This document shows, piece after piece, positions 25,464-34,046 of a DNA stretch of 64,000 bases. Both the position numbers and the translations under genes were made by a program. The stretch's first letter is position 1; every line of letters begins with the position of its first letter. Source of the stretch: Mesorhizobium sp. 1M-11 (lineage in GTDB: Bacteria > Pseudomonadota > Alphaproteobacteria > Rhizobiales > Rhizobiaceae); contig NZ_LJSD01000051.1 in assembly GCF_001303895.1 (NCBI RefSeq), positions 248,001-312,000 on the forward strand. The letters are read 5' to 3'. Below the pieces are notes generated by a model that saw nothing but the letters and a program-made list of their open reading frames with translations, made no database searches and was not told the origin of the DNA.

Positions 25464-26735
25464 TTACTGGGACAGGGGCAGGCCTGTTGCCAGTTCGATC
25501 TGCTTGGCAGCGTCGTCGAGGGCTGCCTTGGCATCCGGATAGCCGCCTTCGATGTATTTCAGCTGCGTGGCGGTGAGGATCTTGTTGGCGTCGGTGAAAT
25601 AGGTCGTGCCGCGGCTGGGCTTGACCTTGGGCAAGGTCGACAGCACGTCGACCCACACCTTCTGGTCGCCCCAATAGGGCTGGCCCGATTGCACGTAAGG
25701 GTCATCGAGCGCGCTCAGAAGCGACGGCACCAGCCCATAGGCCTTCAGCATGGTGACCTGGCCCTCGACCGTGCCCAGCGCGTAGCTGGTGAAGGCGTAG
25801 GCGGCTTCCTTGTTCTGGGAGGTCTCGGTGATCGCCAGCGACGAACCGCCGAGATTGGCCGCATGCGGGCCGTCGGCGGAGGCACTGGGCAACGGATAGA
25901 CGCCCCATTTGCCGGCGAGATCCGGAGCGTTGGAACGGATCGTGCCTTCATACCAGCCGCCGAAGATATGCGTGGCGACCTTGCCGGCCTTGGTGGCCTG
26001 GATCTTCTCGTCCCAGTTGCCGGCGCTGACGAGGTTGGCGTCCTTCATCTTCTTGACGGCATCCAGCGCGGTGACGCAGCCGGGTTGGGTGACGGTGATC
26101 GAGGAGCCGTCCTGCGAGAAGTAGCCGCAGCCTTGCTCGTTCGAGATCATGCGGAAGAACTCGTCGTCGCCGTTGAGGTCGGCCTGGGTCATGATGACAC
26201 CGGGATTGGCCTCCATGATCTTCTTGCCGGCGGCGACGAAATCGTCCCAGGTCTTGATGGAAGCGGGATCGACACCTGCCTTCTCGTAGTAGTCGCGGCG
26301 GTAGAACACGGTGACCGGACCGGAGTCCCAGGGCATGGCATAGACCTTGCCGTTCACCTCCAGTTCGACGCGCTTGAATTCGGGAAACAGCTGCGCCGTG
26401 GCGTCGGTATAGCCGAGCGTCTTCAGGTCGGCGAAGCAATCGGGAAACTGGTTCCAGAATATCTCGGCTTCCTGGTTTTCGACGGAGATGATGTCGGGCA
26501 GCCCGGCGCCGCCGGCGGCACAGCCGGCGAGCGTCTTGTCGAACACCTGCTGGTTGCCGAGGTCCTGGACATTCACCTTCACATCGGGATGTTTCTTGTT
26601 GAAGCCCGCGATCGTCTCCTTCAGCGACGAAGCGGCGATGTTCCAACTCCAGATGGTGATCTCGCCGGACTGGGCAAGTGCCGGCCCCTGGCTGAGCGCA
26701 AGCGCCATCGCCGCGCACACGAGTGTGGTACGCAT
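25464..26735 (-). CDS. Sugar-binding protein of an ABC importer (UgpB/MalE type)
   Basis: A 423-residue family 1 solute-binding protein. Residues 1-22 form a Sec signal peptide (TTLVCAAMALALSQGPALA, cleavage before QSGEI). The mature start GEITIWSWNIAASSLKETIA and FNKKHPDVKVNV are typical of this cluster, as are AMPWDSGPVTVFYRRDYYEK and GYPDAKAALDDAA near the end. It is the first gene of the minus-strand operon and is divergent from an AraC-type activator gene. The sugar cannot be told; MelR-like regulation suggests an oligosaccharide or galactoside-type ligand. Confidence 0.9.
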   Translation of the reverse strand: MRTTLVCAAMALALSQGPALAQSGEITIWSWNIAASSLKETIAGFNKKHPDVKVNVQDLGNQQVFDKTLAGCAAGGAGLPDIISVENQEAEIFWNQFPDCFADLKTLGYTDATAQLFPEFKRVELEVNGKVYAMPWDSGPVTVFYRRDYYEKAGVDPASIKTWDDFVAAGKKIMEANPGVIMTQADLNGDDEFFRMISNEQGCGYFSQDGSSITVTQPGCVTALDAVKKMKDANLVSAGNWDEKIQATKAGKVATHIFGGWYEGTIRSNAPDLAGKWGVYPLPSASADGPHAANLGGSSLAITETSQNKEAAYAFTSYALGTVEGQVTMLKAYGLVPSLLSALDDPYVQSGQPYWGDQKVWVDVLSTLPKVKPSRGTTYFTDANKILTATQLKYIEGGYPDAKAALDDAAKQIELATGLPLSQ

Positions 26736-26926
26736 CCTGTTCCTCCCATTTCGATTGCTCTCTCCCTGAGCATGCCGAGATTAGCGGCTGGAATCGGCCG
26801 GTCTCCCGCAAACGGAACATGAATTTGCCGAATGGTAAGGTGGCGGGCGGCATTGTCCGGCCCGGCTATCGTGGCCACTGGTTCCTCCCCCTCTTTAAGG
26901 GCAGACAATCGCCTATGGCGCGATGT

Positions 26927-27085
26927 CCCCCTCTCCGTCTCGGGCTTTGCCCGATCCACCTCTCCCCCATTTCATGGGGGCGAGGAACCCAAGCTGGAGA
27001 AGCGCCGGCGTTGCAGCTGCGGTTCCTCGCCCCTGCCGAAGGCGGGGGAGAGGTGGATCGGGCAAAGCCCGAGACGGAGAGGAGG
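26927..27085. repeat. Palindromic repeat A, copy 3
   Basis: A 159-bp copy, highly similar to copy 1, lying in the 495-bp divergent region between the sugar receptor gene and the AraC regulator. No other feature was recognised there apart from this palindrome, although promoters for both genes must lie on either side of it. Confidence 0.85.
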
Positions 27086-27233
27086 AACTGATATGCAGTT
27101 ACCCTCCCCTTCCGGGCAGGATTAGGGGTATTGGCCGGCAAAGCTGCAGCGGCCGCGCTTCCATTGCGCTTGGAAAGGACCGCGCTACACTGGACGCGGT
27201 TCTTCGCTTGCAGAAACAGGAGCTCCCGGCTTG

Positions 27234-28112
27234 GTGGACGGCAAGAGTGCAGGCGGTTCTTACTGGCGTACCGGCGCAAGCACGGTTGAAGCCTCCCCCA
27301 TGCAATTGCAGATGTTCCACACCCACCCCACGCTCATGGAGGCACCGCACTGGCACGCCCAGGTCGAGGTGAACTTTATCGTGCAGGGCAAGGTCCATTA
27401 CCTGATGGCCGACCGCGAACTGGTGCTAACCAAGGGCGATCTCTGCCTGTTCTGGGGCGGCATCCCGCACCAGATGGACTGGCGCAGCGACGATACGATT
27501 TATGCTGGCGCGCATCTGCCCCTGGTGCATTTCTTCAGGCTGAACCTGCCCACCGGCATCCAGCAGCATCTGATGGCGGGACAGGTGCTGATCCTGCGCG
27601 CGACCGACCCGGCCGACGGCTGCAACTTCGAGCGCTGGAACCTCTATGCCCGATCCGGCGATGCCGCCAAGGCCGCGCATGCCGTGAACGAGCTGCTGCT
27701 GCGCATCGAGCGCATGCGTTTCGAACCCTATGAACTGCTGCCCGGCGCGGCGGTTGCGGACACCGCCGGCGCGTTCGACCAGCGCGCGCTGCCGTTGGCG
27801 CTGCGCATCTGCGCCTACATCGCCGACAACTTCCGCGACGATATCAGCATCACCGACATCGCCGCCGAATTCGCCATCCATCCCAAATATGCGATGAGTG
27901 TCTTCCGGCGTTCGACCGGCATGACCCTCAACGAATATCTGAACCTTCTGCGCCTCAGCTATGCGCAGGCGATGCTGATGCGTGAGGACGCCAACGTCCT
28001 GCACATCGCCATGGAAAGCGGCTTCGGTTCGCTGAGCGCCTTCAACAAATCCTTCCGCAGGCTGGCCGGCATGACGCCCTCCAGCTTCCGCCGCGCGGGA
28101 TCGACTGCCTGA
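27234..28112 (+). CDS. AraC family transcriptional regulator, MelR-like
   Basis: A protein of about 292 residues with an N-terminal cupin sugar-sensing domain (HTHPTLMEAPHWHAQVEVNF, then DLCLFWGGIPHQMDW) and a C-terminal double helix-turn-helix (ITDIAAEFAIHPKYAMSVFR, ESGFGSLSAFNKSFRRLAGM). The HWHAQVE and WGGIPHQ motifs match the MelR group. The start is GTG at 27234, or TTG at 27231, after CAGGAG; no ATG lies in a sensible place. It is divergent from the sugar ABC operon, which it probably activates. Confidence 0.87.
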   Translation: MDGKSAGGSYWRTGASTVEASPMQLQMFHTHPTLMEAPHWHAQVEVNFIVQGKVHYLMADRELVLTKGDLCLFWGGIPHQMDWRSDDTIYAGAHLPLVHFFRLNLPTGIQQHLMAGQVLILRATDPADGCNFERWNLYARSGDAAKAAHAVNELLLRIERMRFEPYELLPGAAVADTAGAFDQRALPLALRICAYIADNFRDDISITDIAAEFAIHPKYAMSVFRRSTGMTLNEYLNLLRLSYAQAMLMREDANVLHIAMESGFGSLSAFNKSFRRLAGMTPSSFRRAGSTA

Positions 28113-28154
28113 CCCCACGAAGGCTGTCGTGCAGCCTTCGCAGGAACAGGCGCA

Positions 28155-28964
28155 TCACATGTTGAACATGCGCTTCAATGATTGCGCGAAGGTCTCGTCG
28201 TCCTGCTCGCTGCGCATGTCGATGAACATCTTCGTGTCGTTGCCGCTCGGATAACGCAAGCGGTCCGTATCGTCGGTCGCGGCAACGAAGATCGTCTCGG
28301 CGACGTCCGATGTTTCCGCCGCCGGCAGGGTGGCAAAGGCCTCCACGGTGCCCTTCACCAGCGCGGCATATTCGGGCATGGACTCGTCGGAGCTGAAGAC
28401 GAGCGAACGGCTGCCGAAATCGGACTTGGTCATGCCCGGCTCGACCAGTTTCACCCGCACACCGATCGCGCCAAGCTCATAGGAAAGCGCCTCGGTGAGG
28501 CCTTCCACCGCGAACTTGCTGCCGTGATAGAGCGAGCCCAGCGGGAACGCGACGCGACCGCCCATCGAGCTGATGTTGACGATCGTGCCGCGCCCCTGTC
28601 GACGCATATGAGGAACCACCGCCCTGGTGACCGCGAGCAGGCCGACGACATTGGTGTCGAACTGCCTGCGGATGGTTTCGAGCGACGTCGCCTCGAGCGG
28701 GCCATAGGCGCCGAAACCGGCGTTGTTGACCAGGACATCGATAGAGCCGAACGCCCGCACGCCTTCGGCGACGGCATCGCGAATGCTTGCTTCGTCCGTC
28801 ACATCGAGGCGCAGGACGCGGACATTGTCGAGCCGGTTGAGCTCGGTCTCGCTTTCCGGCGTCCGCATCGTGGCGACGACGTTCCAGTCACGGGCCTGGA
28901 ACAGCCTGGCGGTTTCCCGGCCGATCCCGGTCGACGCGCCTGTTATGAAAACTGTCTGCGACAT
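28155..28964 (-). CDS. Short-chain dehydrogenase/reductase
   Basis: A 269-residue classical SDR: cofactor loop TGASTGIGRE at residues 9-18, VLRLDVTDEAS, the NNAG motif (VLVNNAGFGAYG), catalytic Ser in NISSMGG, and YHGSK as the YxxxK pair. The Arg after the beta2 strand (TMRTPES) suggests NADP preference. The start at 28964 (MSQTVFITG) leaves out six residues of a longer frame. It is divergent from a LysR gene across an intergenic region with two dyads. Substrate unknown. Confidence 0.9.
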   Translation of the reverse strand: MSQTVFITGASTGIGRETARLFQARDWNVVATMRTPESETELNRLDNVRVLRLDVTDEASIRDAVAEGVRAFGSIDVLVNNAGFGAYGPLEATSLETIRRQFDTNVVGLLAVTRAVVPHMRRQGRGTIVNISSMGGRVAFPLGSLYHGSKFAVEGLTEALSYELGAIGVRVKLVEPGMTKSDFGSRSLVFSSDESMPEYAALVKGTVEAFATLPAAETSDVAETIFVAATDDTDRLRYPSGNDTKMFIDMRSEQDDETFAQSLKRMFNM

Positions 28965-29051
28965 GCTCACTCCTTCGCCCACCGCATGCGGAGGGCCTTG
29001 CTTTGCGGCCCAGGGATTGAGGCCTGCGATGAAGGGGCATGTAACAATTCT

Positions 29052-29103
29052 GATTATGAAGATAATCTGCCGAAAACGGGAAGGGTCTTGAACTTCAAGT
29101 TCA
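29052..29103 (+). promoter_or_regulatory. Two dyads in the SDR/LysR divergent region
   Basis: A perfect 15-bp palindrome TGAACTTCAAGTTCA lies at 29089-29103, and a second dyad GATTAT-GAAG-ATAATC at 29052-29067. Both sit between the SDR gene and the LysR gene, the normal place for the LysR regulator to bind. Which dyad is the real site is not known. Confidence 0.5.
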
Positions 29104-29158
29104 TAGTCGTAAGCTGCCGCACGGACCTGCCAACGATGCTCCGGACCGTCTTGACCCG

Positions 29159-30058
29159 ATGAATCGCGACCTGTTCGACGGACTGCCGCACTTCCTGGCC
29201 GTTGCCCGCCATGGCAGCTTCACCGCTGCCGCCGAGGCGCTCGACATCAGCCCGACAGCGATGAGCAAGGCGATCAGGGCGCTCGAGACGCGCTACCAGA
29301 CCAAACTCTTCCAGCGCACGACCCGACATGTGCGGCTGACCGATGCCGGCGCGGAGCTGTTCCAGCGCCTCGACCGCGCGGCCAACGAGATCAGCGATGC
29401 GCTGGCCACACTGAGCACGGCCCAGTCCGTGCCGGCAGGCACGCTGCGCCTCACCATCCCGCGAAGCGCCATGCGCTATCCGGTCCTGCCGATCATCGAG
29501 CGTTTTCAGGAGCTGTATCCGAGGGTGGTGCTCGACATATCGTTGAACGACGCGCTCGTCGATCTTGTCGCCGATGGCTACGACGCCGGCATCCGCCTGG
29601 GCGAGGCCATCGACAAGGACATGATCGCGGTACGGCTGACGCCCGGGAACAGATGGGCCATCGCCGCGAGCCCCGACTATCTCGCCCGTTCGGGCACGCC
29701 GAAACGGCTCGAGGACCTGTCGCAACACAAGGCCATCCTGTTCCGGTTCCAGGCCTCGCGGACGCTTCACATCTGGGAGTTCGAGCGCCGCGGAAGAACG
29801 ATCCGCGTGAAGATGCCCCAGCAGTTGATCGTGGACGACCGGCTGGCTCTCGTCCGTCTTGTGAAAGCCGGGATCGGGCTTGGCTATGTCCAGGAGCCGG
29901 AAGTCCAGGAAGAGGTCGAACGCGGCGAACTGCAACTGCTGTTCGCCGACCAGATCGGCAAGGATGACGGTATCTTCCTCTATTTCCCGACGGCGATGCA
30001 GAGCCAGCCGAAGCTGCGCGCCTTCATCGATGTGGCCCGAACGATACACGCCCGATAA
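29159..30058 (+). CDS. LysR family transcriptional regulator
   Basis: A 299-residue LysR protein of the large group typified by DNA-binding start DLFDGLPHFLAVARHGSFTA and AEALDISPTAMSKAIRALE. The effector domain has LRLTIPRSAMRYPVLPIIER, DAGIRLGEAIDKDM and GIGLGYVQEPEV, as in regulators of adjacent oxidoreductase genes. It is divergent from the SDR gene at 28155-28964, its likely target and in turn perhaps its own repressor. The inducer is unknown. Confidence 0.9.
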   Translation: MNRDLFDGLPHFLAVARHGSFTAAAEALDISPTAMSKAIRALETRYQTKLFQRTTRHVRLTDAGAELFQRLDRAANEISDALATLSTAQSVPAGTLRLTIPRSAMRYPVLPIIERFQELYPRVVLDISLNDALVDLVADGYDAGIRLGEAIDKDMIAVRLTPGNRWAIAASPDYLARSGTPKRLEDLSQHKAILFRFQASRTLHIWEFERRGRTIRVKMPQQLIVDDRLALVRLVKAGIGLGYVQEPEVQEEVERGELQLLFADQIGKDDGIFLYFPTAMQSQPKLRAFIDVARTIHAR

Positions 30059-30163
30059 CAGCACCGGTGCGACGACCAGCTTCTTGTGGGCTTCGCCATC
30101 TCGAAATTGCCTCGCCCGGCATCCTGTGGCATCGCCACGGCGCATTGTGCTCGCGCGAGTCTC

Positions 30164-30180
30164 TTGGTAGTTTTGACCAA
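30164..30180 (+). promoter_or_regulatory. TTGGT-N7-ACCAA dyad before the BMP operon
   Basis: A symmetrical site TTGGT/ACCAA with a 7-bp spacer lies 35 bases ahead of the start of the BMP receptor gene. The arrangement looks like a repressor site for a GntR- or LacI-type regulator, but no such gene is adjacent. Confidence 0.3.
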
Positions 30181-30214
30181 AAGATAAAAAAGCCAGCCAG
30201 GGGAACCAAGCAAC

Positions 30215-31243
30215 ATGTCGACTTCCAGCTCTTTTACGCCGTCCCGCCGCACCGTCCTGAAAGGCGTCGGTGCCGGCGCCGCACTTGCCATGACCGGCGG
30301 CTTCGCCGGCCGCGCCTTTGCCGCCGATCCGATCAAGGTCGCGGCCGTCTATACGGTGCCGGTCGAGCAGCAGTGGGTGAGCCGCATCCACAAGGCGGCC
30401 AACGCCGCCAAGGAACGCGGCGACATCGAATATGTCTTCTCGGAAAACACCGCCAACACCGATTACGAGCGCGTGCTTCGCGAATATTGCGAGGCCGGCC
30501 ACAAGCTGATCCTGGGCGAGGTCTTCGGCGTCGAGGACGCGGCGCGCGCCGTCGCCACCGACTATCCGGACGTCGCCTTCCTGGCCGGTTCCAGCTTCAA
30601 GCCCGACGCGGAGAAGCTGCCGAATTTCGCGACCTTCGACAACTACATCCAGGACGCCTCCTACCTCACCGGACTGATCGCCGGCGCGATGACCAAGTCG
30701 AAGAACATCGGCATGGTCGGCGGCTATCCGATCCCGGAAGTGAACCGGCTGATGAACGCCTTCATCGCCGGCGTCAAGGAAAGCGCCCCCGACACCAAGT
30801 TCCAGGTCGCCTTCATCGGCTCGTGGTTCGATCCGCCCAAGGCCAAGGAAACCGCCTTCGCGCAGATCGATGCCGGCGCCGACCTGCTCTATGCCGAACG
30901 CTTCGGCGTGTCGGACGCCGCCAAGGAGCGCAAGGTGCTGGCGGTCGGCAACGTCATCGACACGCAGAAGGACTATCCCGACACGGTGGTGGCTTCGGCG
31001 CTGTGGCATTTCGAGCCGACGCTCGACCACGCGATCGCGCAGGTGAAGGCCGGCGCCTTCAAGGCCGAGGACTACGGCGTCTATTCCTTCATGAAGAACG
31101 CCGGCTGCTCGCTGGCGCCGCTCGGTTCCTTCGACGGCAAGGTGCCGGCCGAGGTGATGGCCAAGGTCGCCGAGAAGGAGAAGGCGATCAAGGACGGCAG
31201 CCTGACGATCGAGATCGATGACAAGGAGCCGAAGTCGAGCTAA
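30215..31243 (+). CDS. BMP family nucleoside-binding protein of an ABC importer
   Basis: A 342-residue periplasmic receptor of the BMP/Med (PnrA-like) family, which binds purine and other nucleosides or related bases. It carries a twin-arginine signal (SRRTVLKGVGAG) with cleavage near AFAAD, so it is probably exported folded. The mature start IKVAAVYTVPVEQQWVSRIH and SGL-type loops (FATFDNYIQDASYLTGLIAG, IGMVGGYPIPEVNR) are typical. The start has a CCAGGGGAA site. It opens a five-gene operon: receptor, double ATPase, two permeases, cytosine deaminase-like enzyme. Confidence 0.9.
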   Translation: MSTSSSFTPSRRTVLKGVGAGAALAMTGGFAGRAFAADPIKVAAVYTVPVEQQWVSRIHKAANAAKERGDIEYVFSENTANTDYERVLREYCEAGHKLILGEVFGVEDAARAVATDYPDVAFLAGSSFKPDAEKLPNFATFDNYIQDASYLTGLIAGAMTKSKNIGMVGGYPIPEVNRLMNAFIAGVKESAPDTKFQVAFIGSWFDPPKAKETAFAQIDAGADLLYAERFGVSDAAKERKVLAVGNVIDTQKDYPDTVVASALWHFEPTLDHAIAQVKAGAFKAEDYGVYSFMKNAGCSLAPLGSFDGKVPAEVMAKVAEKEKAIKDGSLTIEIDDKEPKSS

Positions 31244-31253
31244 GCGGCGTCTC

Positions 31254-32774
31254 ATGGATACGTCGCTCTCCCCGGCTCTCCGTCTTTCAGGCATCACCAA
31301 GCGTTTCGGTGCGCTGACCGCGAACGACGGCATCTCGTTCGAGCTCGGCCAGGGCGAGGTCATCGCCCTGCTTGGTGAGAATGGCGCGGGCAAGACGACG
31401 CTGATGAACATCCTGTTCGGCCACTATGTGGCCGACGAAGGCAGCGTCGAGGTGTTCGGCCAGGCGCTGCCGCCGGGTGACCCGAAGGCGGCGCTGGCTG
31501 CCGGTGTCGGCATGGTGCACCAGCATTTCACGCTGGCCGACAATATGAGCGTGATCGACAACATCGCGCTCGGCACCCAACCGCTGTTCCGGCTGAAACT
31601 CGATCGCTCGGCGGCGCGTGCCAAGATCGACCAGTTGGCCCAGGATTTCGGGCTGGCGGTCAAGGCGGACGCGCTGGTGGCGGACCTTTCGGTCGGCGAA
31701 CGCCAGCGCGTCGAAATCCTCAAGGCGCTCTACCGCGACGCGCGGGTGCTGATCCTCGACGAGCCGACCGCCGTGCTGACGCCGACCGAGACCGAGGCGC
31801 TGTTCAAGACGCTGAAGCTGCTGGTCGCCAAGGGCCTTTCGGTGATCTTCATCTCGCACAAGCTGAACGAGGTGATGATGGCGAGCGATCGCGTGCTGGT
31901 GCTGCGCGCCGGCAAGCTGTCGGGCGAACGCCGCACAAGCGAAACCAATCGCCACGAACTGGCCGCCCTCATGGTGGGTCGCGAAGTCACGCCGCCTGTC
32001 GTGGCCACGGTCGAACGCGGCCCGCTGCTTTACGAGCTGAAAGGCGTTTCGACCGCGCGGCGCGCGCATGGCACGGCGCTGAAGGAGATCGAGCTTGCAC
32101 TGCATGGCGGCGAGATCACCGGCGTAGCCGGCGTTTCGGGCAACGGCCAGGCCGCGCTCGCCGGCCTGCTCGCCGGCATGGAAGCGCCGGTGTCGGGCAC
32201 GGTGCGCATCAAGGACGCCGCGGTGACGGCATGGTCGCCGCTGGCGGCATTGACTGCCGGCATTGCCCGCGTGCCGGAGGACCGGCACAGGCAGGGCGCC
32301 ATCGCCGACATGAGCGTCAGCGAGAACGTCATCGCCGAGCGCTACCGCGACCGCCGCTTCAGCCGCGGCGGGCTTGTCGATTGGGTGGCGGCGCGAACCT
32401 TCGCGCAGTCGATCATCGACGACTACGAGGTGAAGTGCCCCTCGCCCGAAGCACGCATCCGGCTGCTCTCCGGCGGCAATATGCAGAAGCTGATCCTCGG
32501 CCGCGCGCTCGACCCCAACCCGTCCGTGATCCTCGCCAACCAGCCCTCGCGCGGCCTCGATGTCGGCGCCGTCGCCTACGTCCATTCCAGGCTGCTCGAA
32601 GCGCGTGCACGCGGCGCCGCGGTGCTGCTGATCTCGGAGGACCTGGAGGAACTGCTGGCGCTGTCCGATCGCATCGTGGTGATCTCGGAAGGGCGGCTGT
32701 CGAAACCCTCGGCACGCGGGAAGCTTTCGATCAGCCAGATCGGGGCGATGATGGCAGGGCACGAGGCGGCGTGA
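31254..32774 (+). CDS. Nucleoside ABC transporter double ATPase
   Basis: A 506-residue protein with two ATP-binding domains, as in YufO/NupA and RbsA. Domain 1 is intact: Walker A GENGAGKTTLM at 41-51, signature LSVGERQRVEIL, Walker B VLILDEP and switch FISHKL. Domain 2 has a degenerate Walker A (GVSGNGQAAL), as is normal for this group, with signature LSGGNMQKLILGRAL and LANQPSRGLD in place of the usual DEP. The ATG at 31254 starts 10 bases after the receptor stop; the frame runs further upstream but without homology. Confidence 0.9.
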   Translation: MDTSLSPALRLSGITKRFGALTANDGISFELGQGEVIALLGENGAGKTTLMNILFGHYVADEGSVEVFGQALPPGDPKAALAAGVGMVHQHFTLADNMSVIDNIALGTQPLFRLKLDRSAARAKIDQLAQDFGLAVKADALVADLSVGERQRVEILKALYRDARVLILDEPTAVLTPTETEALFKTLKLLVAKGLSVIFISHKLNEVMMASDRVLVLRAGKLSGERRTSETNRHELAALMVGREVTPPVVATVERGPLLYELKGVSTARRAHGTALKEIELALHGGEITGVAGVSGNGQAALAGLLAGMEAPVSGTVRIKDAAVTAWSPLAALTAGIARVPEDRHRQGAIADMSVSENVIAERYRDRRFSRGGLVDWVAARTFAQSIIDDYEVKCPSPEARIRLLSGGNMQKLILGRALDPNPSVILANQPSRGLDVGAVAYVHSRLLEARARGAAVLLISEDLEELLALSDRIVVISEGRLSKPSARGKLSISQIGAMMAGHEAA

Positions 32775-32802
32775 TGATCAGCAATGAACGGCACCGCACG
32801 TG

Positions 32803-32959
32803 CCCCCTCTCCGTCTCGGCTTCGCCGAGCCACCTCTCCCCCGCGTTGCGGGGGCGAGGAACCCAAGCTGGAGAAGCGACGGCGCTGAAACTGCGGTTCC
32901 TCGCCCCTGCCGAAGGCGGGGGAGAGGTGGCACGCCCGCAGGGCGTGACGGAGAGGGGG
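32803..32959. repeat. Palindromic repeat A, copy 4 (inside the BMP operon)
   Basis: A 157-bp copy of the long palindrome lies in the 222-bp gap between ATPase and permease genes. The rest of this operon is tightly overlapped, so the gap exists only because of the repeat. It is the second case in the window in which this element splits an ABC operon. Confidence 0.85.
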
Positions 32960-32996
32960 CCTTCGCACTCCACGCGCTTACCCATCGGACCCCATC

Positions 32997-34046
32997 ATGC
33001 GGCTTGAACCGAAACCGGCGCCGTCGCTGGCGATGTCGATCCTCTACCCGGTTGCGGCGATCGTCGTGACCTTCGTCATCGCCGGCGTGCTGGTGATGCT
33101 GGCCGGGGCCAATCCGTTCTCGGTGTTCCGGCTGGTGCTGAAGGGTGCGGCCGGTTCGCAATTCGCCGTCCTCGAAACGCTGACGCGCGCCACGCCGCTG
33201 ATCTTCACCGGCCTTGCCGTTGCCGTAGCCTTCCGCGCCAAGCTGTGGAACATCGGCGCGGAGGCACAGCTCTACATGGGCGCCATCATCACCGTGGTGC
33301 TGGGCACCGGCGCGCTGCCGCTGCCGGCGATCATCCTGGTGCCGCTGGTGATGCTGGCCGCACTCATCGGCGGCGCACTGCTTTTGGCCGGGCCGGCCTG
33401 GCTGAAGCTGCGCTTCGGCGTCGACGAGGTGGTGACGACGCTGCTGCTCAACTTCATCGTGCTTTTGTTCGTCTCGATGCTGCTCGAAGGCGTGCTGAAG
33501 GATCCGATGGCGCTCGGCTGGCCGCAGTCGCCCAAGATCATCGCCGAAGCGCAACTGCCGCGCGTCATCACCGGCAAGCGCCTGCACTACGGTTTCGTCA
33601 TTGCGGTGGCGCTCGCCGTCGGCCTGTGGTTCGTGATGAAGAAGACCGTGCTCGGCTACGAGATGCGCGCCGTCGGCCACAATGCGGAGGCCGCGCGCTT
33701 CCTCGGCATGCCGGTCAACGGCGTGCTGATGAAGACGGCGCTGCTGTCGGGCGGCATTGCCGCACTCGGCGGCTTCTCCGAGGTCGCCGGCCTCAAGGGC
33801 AGCCTGACGCTCGATCTGTCGCCGGGCTTCGGCTACACCGGCATCGTCGTTGCCATGCTCGCCATGCTGAACCCGATCGGCGTGGTGTTCTCCGCGATCT
33901 TCGTCGCCGGCATCTTCGTGGGCGCGGCCGCCATGAGCCGCAGCGCCGGCGTGCCGAGCTACATTGCCGACGTCATGGTGGCAACCTCGCTGCTGACCAT
34001 GGTGACCGCGATCATGCTGTCGAGATACCGGGTGAAGTGGAAATGA
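32997..34046 (+). CDS. Nucleoside ABC transporter permease 1 (YufP type)
   Basis: A 349-residue membrane protein of the BPD_transp_2 family. Seen are FSVFRLVLKGAAGSQFAVLE, RATPLIFTGLAVAVAFRAKL followed by WNIGAEAQLYMGA, a hallmark of this group, and the cytoplasmic loop MRAVGHNAEAARFLGMPV. About nine to ten membrane helices. The ATG at 32997 lies just after the repeat; its stop overlaps the next permease start (ATGA). It pairs with the following gene to form the channel. Confidence 0.9.
   Translation: MRLEPKPAPSLAMSILYPVAAIVVTFVIAGVLVMLAGANPFSVFRLVLKGAAGSQFAVLETLTRATPLIFTGLAVAVAFRAKLWNIGAEAQLYMGAIITVVLGTGALPLPAIILVPLVMLAALIGGALLLAGPAWLKLRFGVDEVVTTLLLNFIVLLFVSMLLEGVLKDPMALGWPQSPKIIAEAQLPRVITGKRLHYGFVIAVALAVGLWFVMKKTVLGYEMRAVGHNAEAARFLGMPVNGVLMKTALLSGGIAALGGFSEVAGLKGSLTLDLSPGFGYTGIVVAMLAMLNPIGVVFSAIFVAGIFVGAAAMSRSAGVPSYIADVMVATSLLTMVTAIMLSRYRVKWK

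Noticed and set aside
29054..31411. A 785-codon minus-strand frame across the LysR and BMP receptor genes
   Set aside because: Both plus-strand genes are well supported by homology; the reverse frame has the usual shadow composition.
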